From positions 129,134,830 through 129,198,829 of the forward strand of contig NC_053500.1 in the NCBI RefSeq assembly GCF_905171775.1: 64,000 bases of DNA, given 5' to 3'. A program made the translations under genes and the position numbers. The notes under the pieces were generated by a model, which ran no database searches, was not told the DNA's origin, and was given only the letters and a program-made list of their open reading frames with translations. Below, one piece after another: positions 32,882 through 44,099 of the stretch. Every line of letters begins with the position of its first letter. The stretch's first letter is position 1. This DNA comes from Rana temporaria (Eukaryota; Chordata; Amphibia; Anura; Ranidae).

Positions 32882-33255
32882 CATACCTCCCAACTGTCCC
32901 TGATTTCGAGGGACTGTCCCTGATTTGGAGCAATGTCCCTCTGTCCCTCAAACCTCCTCATTTGTCCCTCATTTTTGTCTGATCTATAGAGTTGTATTTA
33001 AAATGCACTGTTTATTTATCAAAAAGTGTTTCCCAGTGTTAACCTTTCATCTGATTGCTAAATTGCTGCGTTTGTAAATTCTAAAAGCCAATATAAAGGA
33101 ATAGTAGTGGTAAAAAAAGCACTTGTGGGTTTAACCAATCTTGTTTTTTTGTACAATTCTCATTTAAGGGGGCGTGACAAGGGGGTGTGTCCTATGCCTG
33201 CATACTCTTGCTGATAGGTGTCCCTCATTCCCATCTCAAAAAGTTGGGAGGTATG
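32882..33255. mobile_element. CATACCTCCCAACT MITE
   Basis: Left CATACCTCCCAACTGTCCCT, right AAAAAGTTGGGAGGTATG. GGGAAG flanks both sides (32876-32881 and 33256-33261), giving a visible duplication of about 6 bp. The left end holds a small internal tandem (CTGTCCCTGATTT twice). Confidence 0.8.
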
Positions 33256-33259
33256 GGGA

Positions 33260-34010
33260 AGGAGCCCTCCATGCTTTTTGTTGACATCATTGGACGGAGC
33301 GATCACGTGGTAAAGGGCCGCTGTCATTGGCCCTTTACTCCGTTCCGTGATGTGCCAGGTCCGGAGGACCCGACGGTCACGAACATTCTCGGGTGCGCGC
33401 TTCAGCAAGTGGTTAAAATATGGGTATATACAGATTTAAAACATTAAATACGAGTGTATTTCATGGCAGGGGAGAAACAGGTGCTGACTACAGCTGCCAA
33501 TAGTAATCATAGGCTGTACGCAGTTATACACAGACTCTGCGTCCAGGGTTGTATAGCCAATGTCATTTGCAGATAGCGGCATATATGCACATACAGCCAT
33601 TAATTATCCTACAAAGCACCTGGGAGCCTACCAGGTGCCGAAATATGCCCATATTTTATTTATGAAATAAACTTTAACCTTTATTACCATACAGAAACGC
33701 TGACATGCTTAGTCACCAAGACTCACACAGTTATATATTACACCAAATAAACCAGTTTACCAATGACTGTCCACCCCCAATGTGGGCAACATTACTTCAT
33801 GAAGATGGATTGCGATGAGGGAAAATAACAAAGGAGAGGGTGGGTGATGAGCAGGTCAAGAGATCCAAAAAGAAGGCTGAATATAATCCAGAGGACAGAT
33901 CTGAGGTAACTGCTGATACAAGTAAAAGTTTACATTCATTACACTCATTGACCAGATGTTTCCCGCCAAAAGATTTATCACCAATTCAGTGCTCAGCTAA
34001 CTGTGGCCCA
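33260..34010. other. no gene seen
   Basis: Contains a CGGAGCGATCACGTGG block with CCGTTCCGTGATGTG as partial inverse (33294-33356), and otherwise AT-rich sequence without domains. One TTAACCACTT-like tail (CAAGTGGTTAA at 33405-33415) suggests a short solo fragment. Confidence 0.4.
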
Positions 34011-34014
34011 GATT

Positions 34015-34684
34015 CACAAAAGAGATACGCCGTCGTATCTCTGTTTTAGGGTCTTCCTAACTATGCGACTGATTCATAGAATCAGTTACGCATCGTTAGC
34101 CCTAAGATCCGACAGGTGTAATTGAATTACACTGTCGGATCTTAGGATGCAATACCTCGGTCGCCGCTGGGGGGAGTTAGCGCCGTAAACCAGCGTCGGG
34201 TATGCAAATTAGTAGTTACGGCGATCCACAACGGTTTTTCGTGTTCGCTACGTCGCTGCTAGTCTAGTTTCCCGTCGCAAAGTTAGTCGTCGTTTTAGCT
34301 GCCCTAACTTTACACAGCACACGTATGTGCTGTATAAAGTATGGCCGTCGTTCCCGCGTCGAAATTTAAAATGTTTTTGTTCTTGAGTAAGACGTCCGGG
34401 AATACGAAAGTACACTATGCACGTCGCCGTTCGAAAAAATGACGTCACTTCGCGCAAGGCACGGCGGGAATTTCAAAACGGAGCATGCGCAGTAGGTCCG
34501 GCGCGGGAGCGCGCCTAATTTAAATGGCACACGCCCCTTTGAATTACGCGGGCTTACGCCGGAGGCAGCTGGTGTAAGTTTTCATGCAAGTGCTTTGTGA
34601 ATCAGGCACTTGCGATGAAAACTTGCGGCGGTGTAACGTATCTACGATACGTTACGCCGCCGCAATTCTACGTGAATCTGGCCC
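34015..34684. mobile_element. GGCCCAGATTC MITE
   Basis: Ends GGCCCAGATTCACAAAAG and GTGAATCTGGCCC. The right end has the hairpin ACTTGCGGCGGTGTAACG / CGTTACGCCGCCGCAA. The flanks (TGT and TAA) no longer match, so this copy is probably older. Confidence 0.82.
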
Positions 34685-34795
34685 TAAATGTCTGCCCAGC
34701 AGCTGTGGTGAATCCTCCTAGCAACAGCAGACAGCTTGTAACCTGCAACACAAAATGGAAAGAAACAGCAAAGCTGGCCCAGAGAGACATGTACA

Positions 34796-35136
34796 CAGAG
34801 GCGGCTCTAGGCTTCGTGAGGCCTTAGGCAAAATTTAGACATGAGGCCCCATAATGGGAAAAATAATTCAAGCAATAAAAATGGCTCCAGAAAATGCACA
34901 GATCTAGCACACAGGTGATCAGCACCACTTCCAGGGCACCCTCCTCACCCATCAGACATATTTAGCCAATGCAAGAGGGGGGAGAGAGAAGGAGGTGAGA
35001 AAGAGAGAGGGGTAGTAGAGAGATCTGATGACGCCGACATTAGTTCTGATCACAGGCAAATTAGACGGCCTTAGGCCCCTGTGAGTGCGAGGCCTTAGAC
35101 GACCGCCTAATTTGCCTAATTAGAGAGCCGCCTCTG
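34796..35136. mobile_element. hAT-type MITE with perfect 8-bp duplication
   Basis: Ends CAGAGGCGGCTCTAGGC and AGAGAGCCGCCTCTG. CATGTACA is directly repeated at 34788-34795 and 35137-35144. The interior carries GTGAGGCCTTAGGCAAA and GAGGCCTTAGACGACC. Non-coding. Confidence 0.93.
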
Positions 35137-35139
35137 CAT

Positions 35140-35560
35140 GTACACCACAGTCACCATAGCCTTCTATTAAAGCGGGTCCTCAGCCAAAAGTGAAAGTGCC
35201 TTCTGCCCACCCCTCCTTAGACCCACCTAGAAAAATAAGTGTACTGTGCCTGCTGTGCCCCCTGGGATAGGTAAGTCACATATCCCAGGAGGCCTTACTG
35301 TGTAATTCACAGAGGAGACTAGTGGCGCATCATTGGGAATTCCGTCTGCTAAACCTGGAAGAGCCAGGAAGGGCCTCACAACTACGTCAGAGAAAACATG
35401 GCGGTGTAGGACTGAGCAGTGGCAGGGTGTGAGAGAATCTCAGAGAGACGATGTTGGATGGGTGAGTATCTGAAATGTGCAGCAAGCGTTCATATTCGCC
35501 AGCACACCATAGATCGACAACATTTTTGTCCAAAAAGTTTTAATGAGAAGAGATCACATC
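35140..35560. other. repeat fragments, no gene
   Basis: Contains TATCCCAGGAGGCC (35280), related to the CCTCCTGGGATATG duplication at 26.1 kb. No coding signal. Confidence 0.4.
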
Positions 35561-35566
35561 ACAAAA

Positions 35567-35610
35567 GTGCAACGTTTCGGAGCCACGCAGGACCCCTTCG
35601 TCAGGCATGT
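35567..35610 (-). ncRNA. hammerhead-like ribozyme core within a repeat
   Basis: Minus strand, in order: UGC (stem I, 5' side), CUGACGA (35598-35604), a stem II of about six pairs (GGGGUC with GGCUCC), GAAA, CGU, one base, then GCA pairing with the UGC before the box. The box and GAAA match the hammerhead consensus; stem III is only a self-complementary ACGU. It sits in a repeat whose core wording I recall from other frog loci, followed by an A/T-rich tail. Catalysis is not shown. Confidence 0.45.
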
Positions 35611-35799
35611 AATAAGGTGCAACAGTGTCAATAGCACCCACATTTCAGTGCAGGGGTAAAAGAAAAAAAAAAACGATGAGCGGGTGGATAGATATAGGAT
35701 AGTATATCATTTATTTAAAAAACAAATTGGCTATATAAAAAATTAGAGCAGGATCTCTGGGGGTGGACAGATCATGGTCTATTCTGGTTAGGTAAAACT

Positions 35800-36137
35800 C
35801 ACTCTGTTAAAGAGGTTGTAACACCCCCCCCCCCCTGTAAGACAAAGGCATAATGAGCAAGTATGCATCACAAAGTAGTTAATTATGAAATACTTACCTT
35901 AGAACGAAGCCCCCACAGTGGCGCCCGCATCCTGCTGAGACGGCTGACATCTTCCCCGGTGTTTCTTCCGGGTTCGTGGGCTCCGACGCTGTCAGTGGTC
36001 AGAGCCGCAATGATGCCACTCCTGCGCATGCGCCTGGGAGCCGCCGGTCACGGGACACGACTCTGAAAAAACGACACGTGCGGCTGTTCCTTCAGAGCAG
36101 TAAATATCACCTAAAAGGTGCAAGTTTAGGAGGATAT
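35800..36137. repeat. host repeat of the 36138 element, left part
   Basis: AATTATGAAATACTTACC and TTAGAACGAAGC match in reverse 40799-40830. The right continuation after the insertion (GGTAAGCC near 37124) matches in reverse 40590-40640. This is an older repeat split by the TTAACCACTT element. Confidence 0.6.
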
Positions 36138-37087
36138 TTAACCACTTAACCCCCGGACCATATTGCTGCCCAAAGACCAGAGCACTTTTTGCGATTCGGC
36201 ACTGCGTCGCTTTAACTGACAATTGCACGGTCGTGCGACATGGCTCCCAAACAAAATTGGCGTCCTTTTTTTCCCACAAATAGAGCTTTCTTTTGGTGGT
36301 ATTTGATCACCTCTGCGGTTTTTAGTTTTTGCGCTATAAACAAAAATAGAGCGACAATTGTGAAAACAATTAATATTTTTTAATTTTTGCTATAATAAAT
36401 ATCCCCCAAAAATATATAAAAAAATGTTTTTTCCTCAGTTTAGGCCGAGACGTATTCTTCTACATATTTTTCGTAAAAAAAATTGCAATAAGCGTTTATT
36501 GATTGGTTTGCGCAAAAGTTATAACGTTTACAAAATAGGGGGTGTTTTTATGGCATTTTTATTAATATTTTTTTTTACTAGTAATACTTTACTTTTTTTT
36601 TGGTACTGCGACATTATGGCGGACACTTCGGACACTTTTGACACATTTTTGGGACCATTGGCATTTCTATAGCGATCAGTGCTTTAAAAATACATTGGAG
36701 TACTATAAAAATGCCACTGGCAGTGAAGGGGTTAACACTAGGGGGCGGGGAAGGGGTTAAGTATGTCCCTGGGTGTGTTCTAACTGTAGGGGGGGTGGCC
36801 TCACTAGGGGAAATCACTGATCTTCTGTTCATACATTGTATAAACAGAAGATCAGCATTTCCCCCCCTAACAGGACCGGGAGCTCCGGATCCCCGCTCTG
36901 TAATGAGCGATCGTGCGTGCCCGGCGGCGATCGCGGCCGCCTGGCACGCGCACGGGAGTCAGGGGCGAGCGGGGGCCGCGCGCGCCCCTAGTGGCCTGCG
37001 CGAGAGCCGACGTAGAGCTACAGGCTCTCGCGCAGGGGAGCCGACTTGCCGCCGTAAAACGACGGTGGGCAGTCGGCAAGCAGTTAA
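36138..37087 (+). mobile_element. TTAACCACTT-family element, variant 3' half
   Basis: The left half matches the family closely. From about 36660 it differs: GATCTTCTGTTCATACATTG with an inverse, then CTCTCGCGCAGG hairpin arms, ending GCAGTCGGCAAGCAGTTAA. It is bounded by TTAA. This copy represents a distinct subfamily with an exchanged 3' region. Confidence 0.85.
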
Positions 37088-37250
37088 AAGGTGAAAATTA
37101 AGGAGATATTTACATTACCTATAGGTAAGCCTTATTATAGGCTTACCTGTAGGTACAAACAAACCAGCGGAGTTTACTTCCTCTTTAAGATGTCTTTACT
37201 ACCACGTCTCCATTATTATTTTAGCTCGATCTAAATTCCAATCCAAGATA

Positions 37251-38031
37251 CAGTAAAACCTTGGTTTGCAAGCATAATTCATTTCAGAAACATGCTTGTA
37301 ATCCAAAGCACTTGTATATCAAAGCATTTTTTTTACAAGGTATAAAAGAGAAGTGAGGCACCTCTTAGGCCCCGTACACACGACCAAACATGTATGCTGA
37401 AACTGGTCCGCGGGCCAGTTTCAGCATACATGTTCGGTCGTGTGTAGGCGCGAGCGGGCAGAATTCCAGCAAACATTTGCCCGCCGGGCCTTTTCCCAGC
37501 GGGCAAATATTCCTGGACGTGTTTTAAAACCGTCCACTGGAATCCTGCCCGCTCGGACATGTACGGTCGTCAGTACAGACCTACCGTACATGTCCGAGCG
37601 CCCGCCGTCCCTCGCATGCGTCGAATGACTTCGACGCATGCGTGGAAGCCTTTAAATGGCAGGCCCGCCCACATCGCCGCGTCATCGCCGCGTCATCGTC
37701 GCGGCGACGACGCGGACACGCCCCGCGTAGTGTTTACGCGCGGACTTCTGTACGATGGTTAGTACAACCATCGTACAGAAGCCCTCTGGCAGGCATGTAC
37801 GGTGAAAACGGTCCGACGGACCGGTTTCACCGTACATGTTTGCTCGTGAGTACCCGGCCTAAGGGTAGCAATAAGTTGCTAAATGTTGTACCTTCATTAA
37901 ACTCAGTTGTGACATGACGCTACTCTTATATCAAGACATCGCTTGTATATCAAAGTTAAGTATAATAAAAAATGTTGCTTGTCTTGCAAAACGCTCTCAA
38001 ACCAAGTTACTCTCAAACCAAGGTTTTACTG
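37251..38031. mobile_element. TA-bounded CAGTAAAACCTTGG element, interrupted
   Basis: Left CAGTAAAACCTTGGTTTG, right CAAACCAAGGTTTTACTG, with TA on both sides (37249-37250 and 38032-38033). The CAGT ends and TA target fit pogo/Tigger-type or other Tc1/mariner MITEs. A complete GTACACACG palindromic MITE (37365-37862) is inserted within it. Confidence 0.85.
37365..37862. mobile_element. palindromic GTACACACG MITE nested in TA element
   Basis: Ends TTAGGCCCCGTACACACG and CTCGTGAGTACCCGGCCTAA. Arms include CATGTACGGTCG and ACCGTACATG, with a CGCATGCGTCGAATG / GACGCATGCG centre. Strongly CpG-rich. No coding capacity. Confidence 0.83.
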
Positions 38032-38039
38032 TAATTTGC

Positions 38040-38745
38040 TATATTTACAACTGTAAACTGTACATATTATAGAGAGATATGCTTTGTTCATATTCCATGT
38101 CAACCACTTCAATCATTTAGAAGTTTGATGAAAGGTTTAGTGCAGTGAAACACCTTTGAGAAGGGTCTATTTACAGTGGTGTATATAGTTAGACCAAAAA
38201 GAGGGACAGCTAAAAAAGGAGGAGGGACGGAGGAATTTGGTTCCAAAAAAGAGACATTTGGGAACTCTGCTGACTCCGATCACAGGCTTCACTACGTTCA
38301 ATCCATGACTAGAGACAAATATGCCAAGTGGGAGAGTTGGCAAGAAGTCAGACGTCCTTATCTGCATACTTGTCCTGGGTAGAATTGCCAGTTGGCTGCC
38401 TTTTATTGATTAGGCCGGAATTTTACCGATACGGCCGTTATGGGAAAGATATGATAAGCTTGTGCTTGTCTCCCAAAAAACATGTAGCAACCCAAAACTG
38501 AAGCCAGACAGTAGGCAAAGGCCATGAATTTCGAAGATGCAGGCAATCCACTTGGTGGTAATATTTTTTCCAGGTTGAATGAGCAGGATCACTGCATGGA
38601 TCAGTTTGCCATAGCGGTACAGAGGCTTCTGATTTGCACTGTTCATCTGGATCCTCCCACTGTGGCTGTTCCGGTACCACCTGTGTTGCAGGCCATCCCT
38701 GCTGCTGCTCCAGTCTCTGTGCAGTCACCCGCCATGAATGTTACC
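38040..38745. other. mostly unassigned; one weak hammerhead-like trace
   Basis: At 38117-38157 the words GAAG, UUUGAUGA, GAAAC and CUUU fall in hammerhead order with a four-pair stem I, but stem II is poor. The rest (38190-38740) has no recognised element apart from AGAGGGACAGC-type words. Confidence 0.3.
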
Positions 38746-38750
38746 TCTGT

Positions 38751-39223
38751 AAGGCCTCGTACACACGGCCAGACATGTCCGATGAAAACGGTCCGCGGAC
38801 CGTTTTCATCGGACATGTCTGCTGGGTGAATTTGGTCTGATGTGTGTACACACCATCAGACCAAATTTCCCGCGGACAGAATACGCGGTGACGACGCGGT
38901 GACGTGGCGGCGACATGGCGGCAACGATGACGCGGCGACGTGCGCGAACCCGGAAGTTCAATGCTTCCACGCATGCGTCGAATCACTTCGACGCCATGCG
39001 CGGGTTCTCGGGCCAGCGGACATGTCCTATGAGTCGCATTGACCATCGGACATGTCCGACGGACAGGCTTCCAGCGGACAAGTTTCTTAGCATGCTAAGA
39101 AACTTTTGTCCACTGGAAACCTGTCCGCTAGGCCGGAAAACTGTCTGGTAGGCCCTACACACGGTCGGACATGGTCCGCGGATCAGTTTCAGCAGACATG
39201 TTCGGTCGTGTGTACGAGGCCTA
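38751..39223. mobile_element. palindromic GTACACACG MITE
   Basis: Ends AAGGCCTCGTACACACGG and GTCGTGTGTACGAGGCCT. The centre has CACGCATGCGTCGAATC and TTCGACGCCATGCGCG. GGACATGTCC recurs throughout both arms. It directly precedes a truncated TTAACCACTT copy. Confidence 0.85.
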
Positions 39224-39264
39224 AGAAGTATGTCTGGTTCCACTCTGCTTCCCCAGCGATTTTG

Positions 39265-40170
39265 GGGCGATCGGAAACCCCCCCCCCGCTACATGCGGCG
39301 GTCGGTAAGCCTCGGGGAGCGATCCGGGACGACGGCGCGACTATTTGTTTTTAGCCACTCCGTCGCGATCACTCCCCGGAGCTGAAGAACGGGAAGAGCC
39401 GTGTGTAAACACTGCTTCCCCGTGCTTCACTATGGCGGTGCATCGATCGAGTGATCCCTTTTATAGGGGAGACTCGATCGATGATGTCAGTCCTACAGCC
39501 ACACCCCCCTACAGTAGTAAACACACACTAAGTGAACACTAAATGTTACAGCGCCCCCTGTGTTTAACTCCCAAACTGCAACTGTCATTTTCACAATAAA
39601 GAATGCAATTTAAATGCATTTTTTGCTGTAAAAATGACAATGGTCCCAAAAATGTGTCAAAATTGTCCGAAGTGTCCGTCATAATGTCGCAGTCACGAAA
39701 AAAATCGCTGATCGCCGCCATTAGTAGTAAAAAAAATAAAAAAAATAAAAATGCAATAAAACTATCCCCTATTTTGTAAACGCTATAAATTTTTCGCAAA
39801 CCAACCGATAAACGATTATTGCGATTTTTTTTACCAAAAATAGGTAGAAGAATACGTATCGGCCTAAACCGAGGGGGAAAAAAAATTTATATATGTTTTT
39901 GGGGGATATTTATTATAGCAAAAAGTAAAAAATATTGAATTTTTTTCAAAATTTGCTCTATTTTTGTTTATAGCGCAAAAAATAAAAACCGCAGAGGTGA
40001 TCAAATACCACCAAAAGAAAGCTCTATTTGTGGGGGAAAAAAGGACGCCAATTTTGTTTGGGAGCCACGTCGCACGACCGCGCAATTGTCAGTTAAAGCT
40101 GCGCAGTCCCGAATCGCAAAAAGTGCTCTGGTCTTTGGGCAGCAATATGGTCCGGGGGTTAAGTGGTTAA
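39265..40170 (-). mobile_element. TTAACCACTT-family element, 3' truncated
   Basis: Minus-strand copy ending at 40170 with AAGTGGTTAA. The landmarks TCGATCGATGATGTC, AATGTCGCAGTCACG, AACTATCCCCTATTTTG and GAGCCACGTCGCACG appear in reverse order. The distal end is lost at about 39265, near the preceding palindromic MITE. Confidence 0.88.
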
Positions 40171-40174
40171 GGAG

Positions 40175-40580
40175 CACTTGCAGAAGTGTTCTCAAGGAGC
40201 CCTTAGCAACCTCTGGAAAAACTGTCATTTCTACATCCAGGTTAGGACACAAATCAAAAAAGCAGATTGGTTGCTCTACAAACAAGAAACCTTTTTATAC
40301 CTTTGTACCCTCATACAACATGTGCATCGCAACCAGTCAGAACCCTTTTACTTGTCTGTAGTCGAATCAGTCAATGATTATTTCTGATTGGTTACTACTG
40401 TATCACGCCAATGTTATTTTTAGAGCATAATTGAATTAACTTTGCACAAGGCAAATGTTTTTTTTTAACCAGTTACATGGATGGAATATGTCTGCCACCA
40501 TGTGGTATGTTAGAGAAATGCTTTTTTTAACATTTTAAAGATTTTTAAGATCTCAATGGCTTGAAGTGGAAGAAAACCCT
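40175..40580. other. no gene seen
   Basis: Sequence of ordinary composition without domains or recognised termini. Confidence 0.45.
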
Positions 40581-40584
40581 TTCT

Positions 40585-40850
40585 TTAACCTTGTACCTAC
40601 AGGTAAGCCTATAATAAGGCTTATCTGTAGGTACTGTAAACATCTCCTAAACCTTTCACCAGCGCATGCGCTCTAAAGGGACGGTATATGTGTGCATATG
40701 CGGGAGTGACGTCATCGTGGGATGGCCAATCAGACGGCTGGAAGACCAGGTGAAGATGGAAGCGCCTGTCAGCGCTGACAGGGCGGCGCTGCCTGGAGGG
40801 CTTCGTTCTAAGGTAAGTATTTCATAATGTGCTAGTATGCCATATATCCC
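40585..40850. repeat. repeat shared with 35800-36137 and 37100-37195
   Basis: CCTACAGGTAAGCC, GGCTTATCTGTAGG and TTCGTTCTAAGGTAAG are the inverse of words around the 36138 element. Here the repeat is uninterrupted, so it gives the pre-insertion state. Confidence 0.6.
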
Positions 40851-40859
40851 CCCCCCCCC

Positions 40860-41645
40860 CGCTGTCTGCCAGTCAGTCTGGCATTTACCCCATCTAGGCA
40901 AGTGGCGGGCAGCGAGCAGTGGTTCCGTGTCCTCTCCTCCATCGGCGGCTTCCAGCATGCGGCTCCTCCCCTCTTCCTAGGCCTGTCCTTTCAGCCAATC
41001 AGGTGACGGCCTTAAAAAAAAAAAGGATCAGTGTTACAATAGCGAATATTCTTTTGCTGTTGAAACACACCTGGGTGGGCTTTGTTTGCATTCTCTGCAC
41101 CCTGAGTTTATCCTATTTTGAAGCTTATCAGAGCCTCTGGCTCTAATCAAGTGCTTTATAATAAAAAAAAACGCAAAAGTAAACGCAATTCATGCATCCA
41201 GCATCCTGCAAGGGGCCGGACGCATGAATAGGGGAGGCCGTGATGGATGAGGGGTCGGCGCCCGTGAGCCCTTAATGGACAGGTCACTCCTGCTTACTAA
41301 GGGTTATTCCAGGTGAATAATGGTGTAAAATATTGGTATGTACCCACTGAGCTGGTAGTAGATGGCTAGTGACCGGTACAGACATGTTATTGGGTGGCAC
41401 TGTCAAGGACCTGGCTTATATGAGAATTTTGGTTTGTTTTAAAGAATGTTCTGTATGTTTTTTTGTTCCACATTATTCCAGTGTTGTGCCAGCTGCACTG
41501 AGTTTGAACATTATCAACCACGGATTGTCTACGTCACAGCTACATCCAATCTTACATGACCGTACAGTCCTTTGTAGCGCTTCAGGATATTTTTTGATTT
41601 TGTTTACCCCAATTCCTGTTCCCATCCTCCTTTCCCTCCCTCCTT
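40860..41645. other. no gene seen
   Basis: Open frames at 40919-41146 and 41369-41680 show no domain. No complete repeat was recognised. Confidence 0.4.
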
Positions 41646-41651
41646 TCCCTC

Positions 41652-42241
41652 TTAAAGCGGAGGTTCACCCTCAAAATTAACTTTTTAGCTAACCTATCTC
41701 CAGCCTTAATAAAGGCTTGTAGCGTTGTCATTTTTTTTTAAATGTGTACACTTACCTGTCTTCAGCCGCACTTCCGGGTCTTCTTCCTTGCGGGGAGTGG
41801 GCGTGTCGCTCCTTTTCCCCGACGGGGAGCTCTGCGCAATGTCTCCTGGGAGTGAGTGTTGATCCTCCCAGGAGACTATTGACGTGTGGGTAAAGCACGT
41901 CATCGCCTTCCGAAAATATCCGATGGGGACTCGGCTCTTTACGGCGCTATACGGCGCCTGCGCCTGCCGTGTAGAGCTGACTGCACAGGCGCCGTAAAAG
42001 TGCTGAGTCCCCCTCGGATATTTTCGGAAGACGATGATGCGCTTTACCCGAGCGTCAATCATCTAAGCCTCGTCTTAGGAACGCCTACTCCCCGGGGGAG
42101 CGAGAACCCGGAAGCCCCGTGAAAAAAAAACATAAAACCGTAAGTACAGCGGTACAAAAAAAAATCCAGCATACTGTAGATGTCAGCAGTATGCTGGATG
42201 TAACGGTCTATTAGTGTTTTAGGGTGAACCCCCCGCTTTAA
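41652..42241. mobile_element. TTAA-bounded palindromic MITE (TTAAAGCGG family)
   Basis: Ends TTAAAGCGGAGGTTCACCC and GGTGAACCCCCCGCTTTAA. Arms: CACGTCATCGCCTTCCGAAA with TTCGGAAGACGATGATGCG, and CGGCGCCTGCGCCTG with GCGCCGTAAAAG. The right TTAA is shared with the start of the next MITE. Confidence 0.88.
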
Positions 42242-42726
42242 GCCTCGTACACACGCTCGGTTTTCTCGGCAAGAACCATCAAGAAAACTGCTGGCAGAGC
42301 TTTCTTGCCGAGTAAAGGCTTTGAGGTTTCTCGTCAAGAAAACTGCCCATAATCTAGATGAGAAAAATAGAGAACATGTTCTCTATTTTCTCGTCGTGAG
42401 ATTCTCGGCAGTGTTTTCCTGCCGAGAAACCCGAGAGTGTGTATACTTACCTCTCCATGGAAACCCGCGCATGCTCGAAATTACTTTGATGCATGCGCGG
42501 TAGCTTCCAAGGCATAGGTAGGGTGTAGCAAGATGGCGGCGATGGCATCGAATGTGACGAGCACATGCTCGTCGTAGTCGATGACATTACCGTATTCGTG
42601 CCATTCAAAAGAATGGCGGTTCTTTTGAATGGAGTGTCTGTACACTCGGCCGGCAAGAGATTCTTGCCAAGAATCTCGTCAGGAAAAAAACGTTGTTTTG
42701 ATTCTGCGCCGTGTGTACAGGGCTTA
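42240..42726. mobile_element. palindromic GTACACACG MITE (TTCTCGGCAAGAA type)
   Basis: Ends AAGCCTCGTACACACGC and CGTGTGTACAGGGCTTAA. The interior repeats TCTTGCCGAG and CTCGGCAAGAA, with a GCATGCTCGAAATTAC / GATGCATGCGCG centre. It abuts the previous MITE at a shared TTAA. Confidence 0.83.
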
Positions 42727-42729
42727 ACA

Positions 42730-43550
42730 CCTTTTTCCTTTTAGGTTTGTTTTTACTCCTTCTTCAATGACCTTGTTTATATTTGTAAGCCCCATCAAGT
42801 TATATTTAATGTATATGTTTCATGGTTTTTTTTATATACTTTGGCTTTAAAAGCAGTACAGAAATGTATATTTTGTCTGCTGTCTCATTTTGCCATGTAC
42901 CTTGAAATTTGTGGAATTAAGAGTTATTTGACCCCAAAATATCAACACAGATCAATACAAAAACATGACAAAAGGATCAAATTGGTATGTTTGGTAATGT
43001 ATTGTTTTAAAGTTATAGTTACCTTGTGCCAAAGTTTAATACAAAACTTAAAACAATTAAATAAGAATATAAAAATAGCTGCTACCCTCAAAGGAGTTGT
43101 AAATAAAAAAACATTTTATGCTGAAATTACTGTTTACAGGGTATAGAGACATAATAGTTAACTGATTCCTTTTAAAAACGGTTAAAAATAGATAAAAACC
43201 AATCATATAATGTACCTGTAGTTTCTAGTTTCGTTTTTGCATGTTGTTTCCTGCCTCTCTGCTGTACAGAGCCACAGAGCCAATACAGGGTATGGAAAAC
43301 AAAACTGATTGGTGCTGAGGGGTTTTAGACACACAGTAATCACACCTCCTTGAAGTTAGTGACCACAGAGAGAAAGCTCACAGCACTGTGGTTGTCAGGA
43401 AACAGACAACCAGGATTTGTGGAGATCAGAAAAGAATTACAGCAACTTGAGAGCAAAAACAAACAATAAGGACATGAAAACAGCACTGCATTAAGGTAAA
43501 GGAAGCTATTAAGATAAAAAAAAAAAATTCCTTTACAAACCCTTTAAACT
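42730..43550. other. no gene; AT-rich with a repeat end
   Basis: The frame at 42841-43146 has no domain. The right edge CCTTTACAAACCCTTTAA is a repeat end of the type at 15967-15987. Confidence 0.4.
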
Positions 43551-43569
43551 AAATAAATATATCACTAGT

Positions 43570-44050
43570 GCAAATTAAAAATAAAAAGATAGGGGGCGCT
43601 ACGGTGTTAATTATTAAAATAAATATATGTGATGATCATACATGGAGCAGTTGAATGCTCAAATAGTGATACTCAATATTAGATAAGCCAAATAATAAAT
43701 GTATCAAACATAGTATACATATAACCAGTGTTCTAAACCGTGTCTACAGTATTGTTCTGACAACAATTGACTGAAGTGATCAAACATATATCCACAACAT
43801 GTGTTGAATAAAAAGTCCAATGTGATGATATATGTTTGATCACTTCAGTCAATTGTTGTCAGAACAATACTGTAAAGTAGACACATTTTAGAATGCTGGT
43901 TATATGTATACTATGTTTGATACATTTATTTTTTGGCTTATGTAATATTGAGTATCACTATTTGAGCAGTCAACTGCTCCATGTATGATTATCACATATA
44001 TTTATTTTAGTCATTTTGTAAAAATTAGTGCCCCCTATCTTTTAATTTTT
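43570..44050. repeat. long foldback element, about 220-bp arms
   Basis: The left arm (AAAAAGATAGGGGGCGC, ATGATCATACATGGAGC, TATTGTTCTGACAACAATTG) returns inverted on the right (CAATTGTTGTCAGAACAATA, GCTCCATGTATGATTATC, AGTGCCCCCTATCTTTT). The loop is about 40 bases near 43792-43832. It is AT-rich, unlike the CpG-rich MITEs. No coding capacity. Confidence 0.9.
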
Positions 44051-44099
44051 AATGTATTGTTTTAGCCTGATATTAGGAAATTAATTTATGGAGTCTAAG

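Noticed and set aside
32266..32961. 231-residue minus-strand frame
   Set aside because: Produced by the 21-bp minisatellite.
38117..38157. Sixth hammerhead-like core
   Set aside because: The box and a short stem I can be drawn, but stem II pairs poorly and the U of stem III is missing, so it is kept only as a weak trace.
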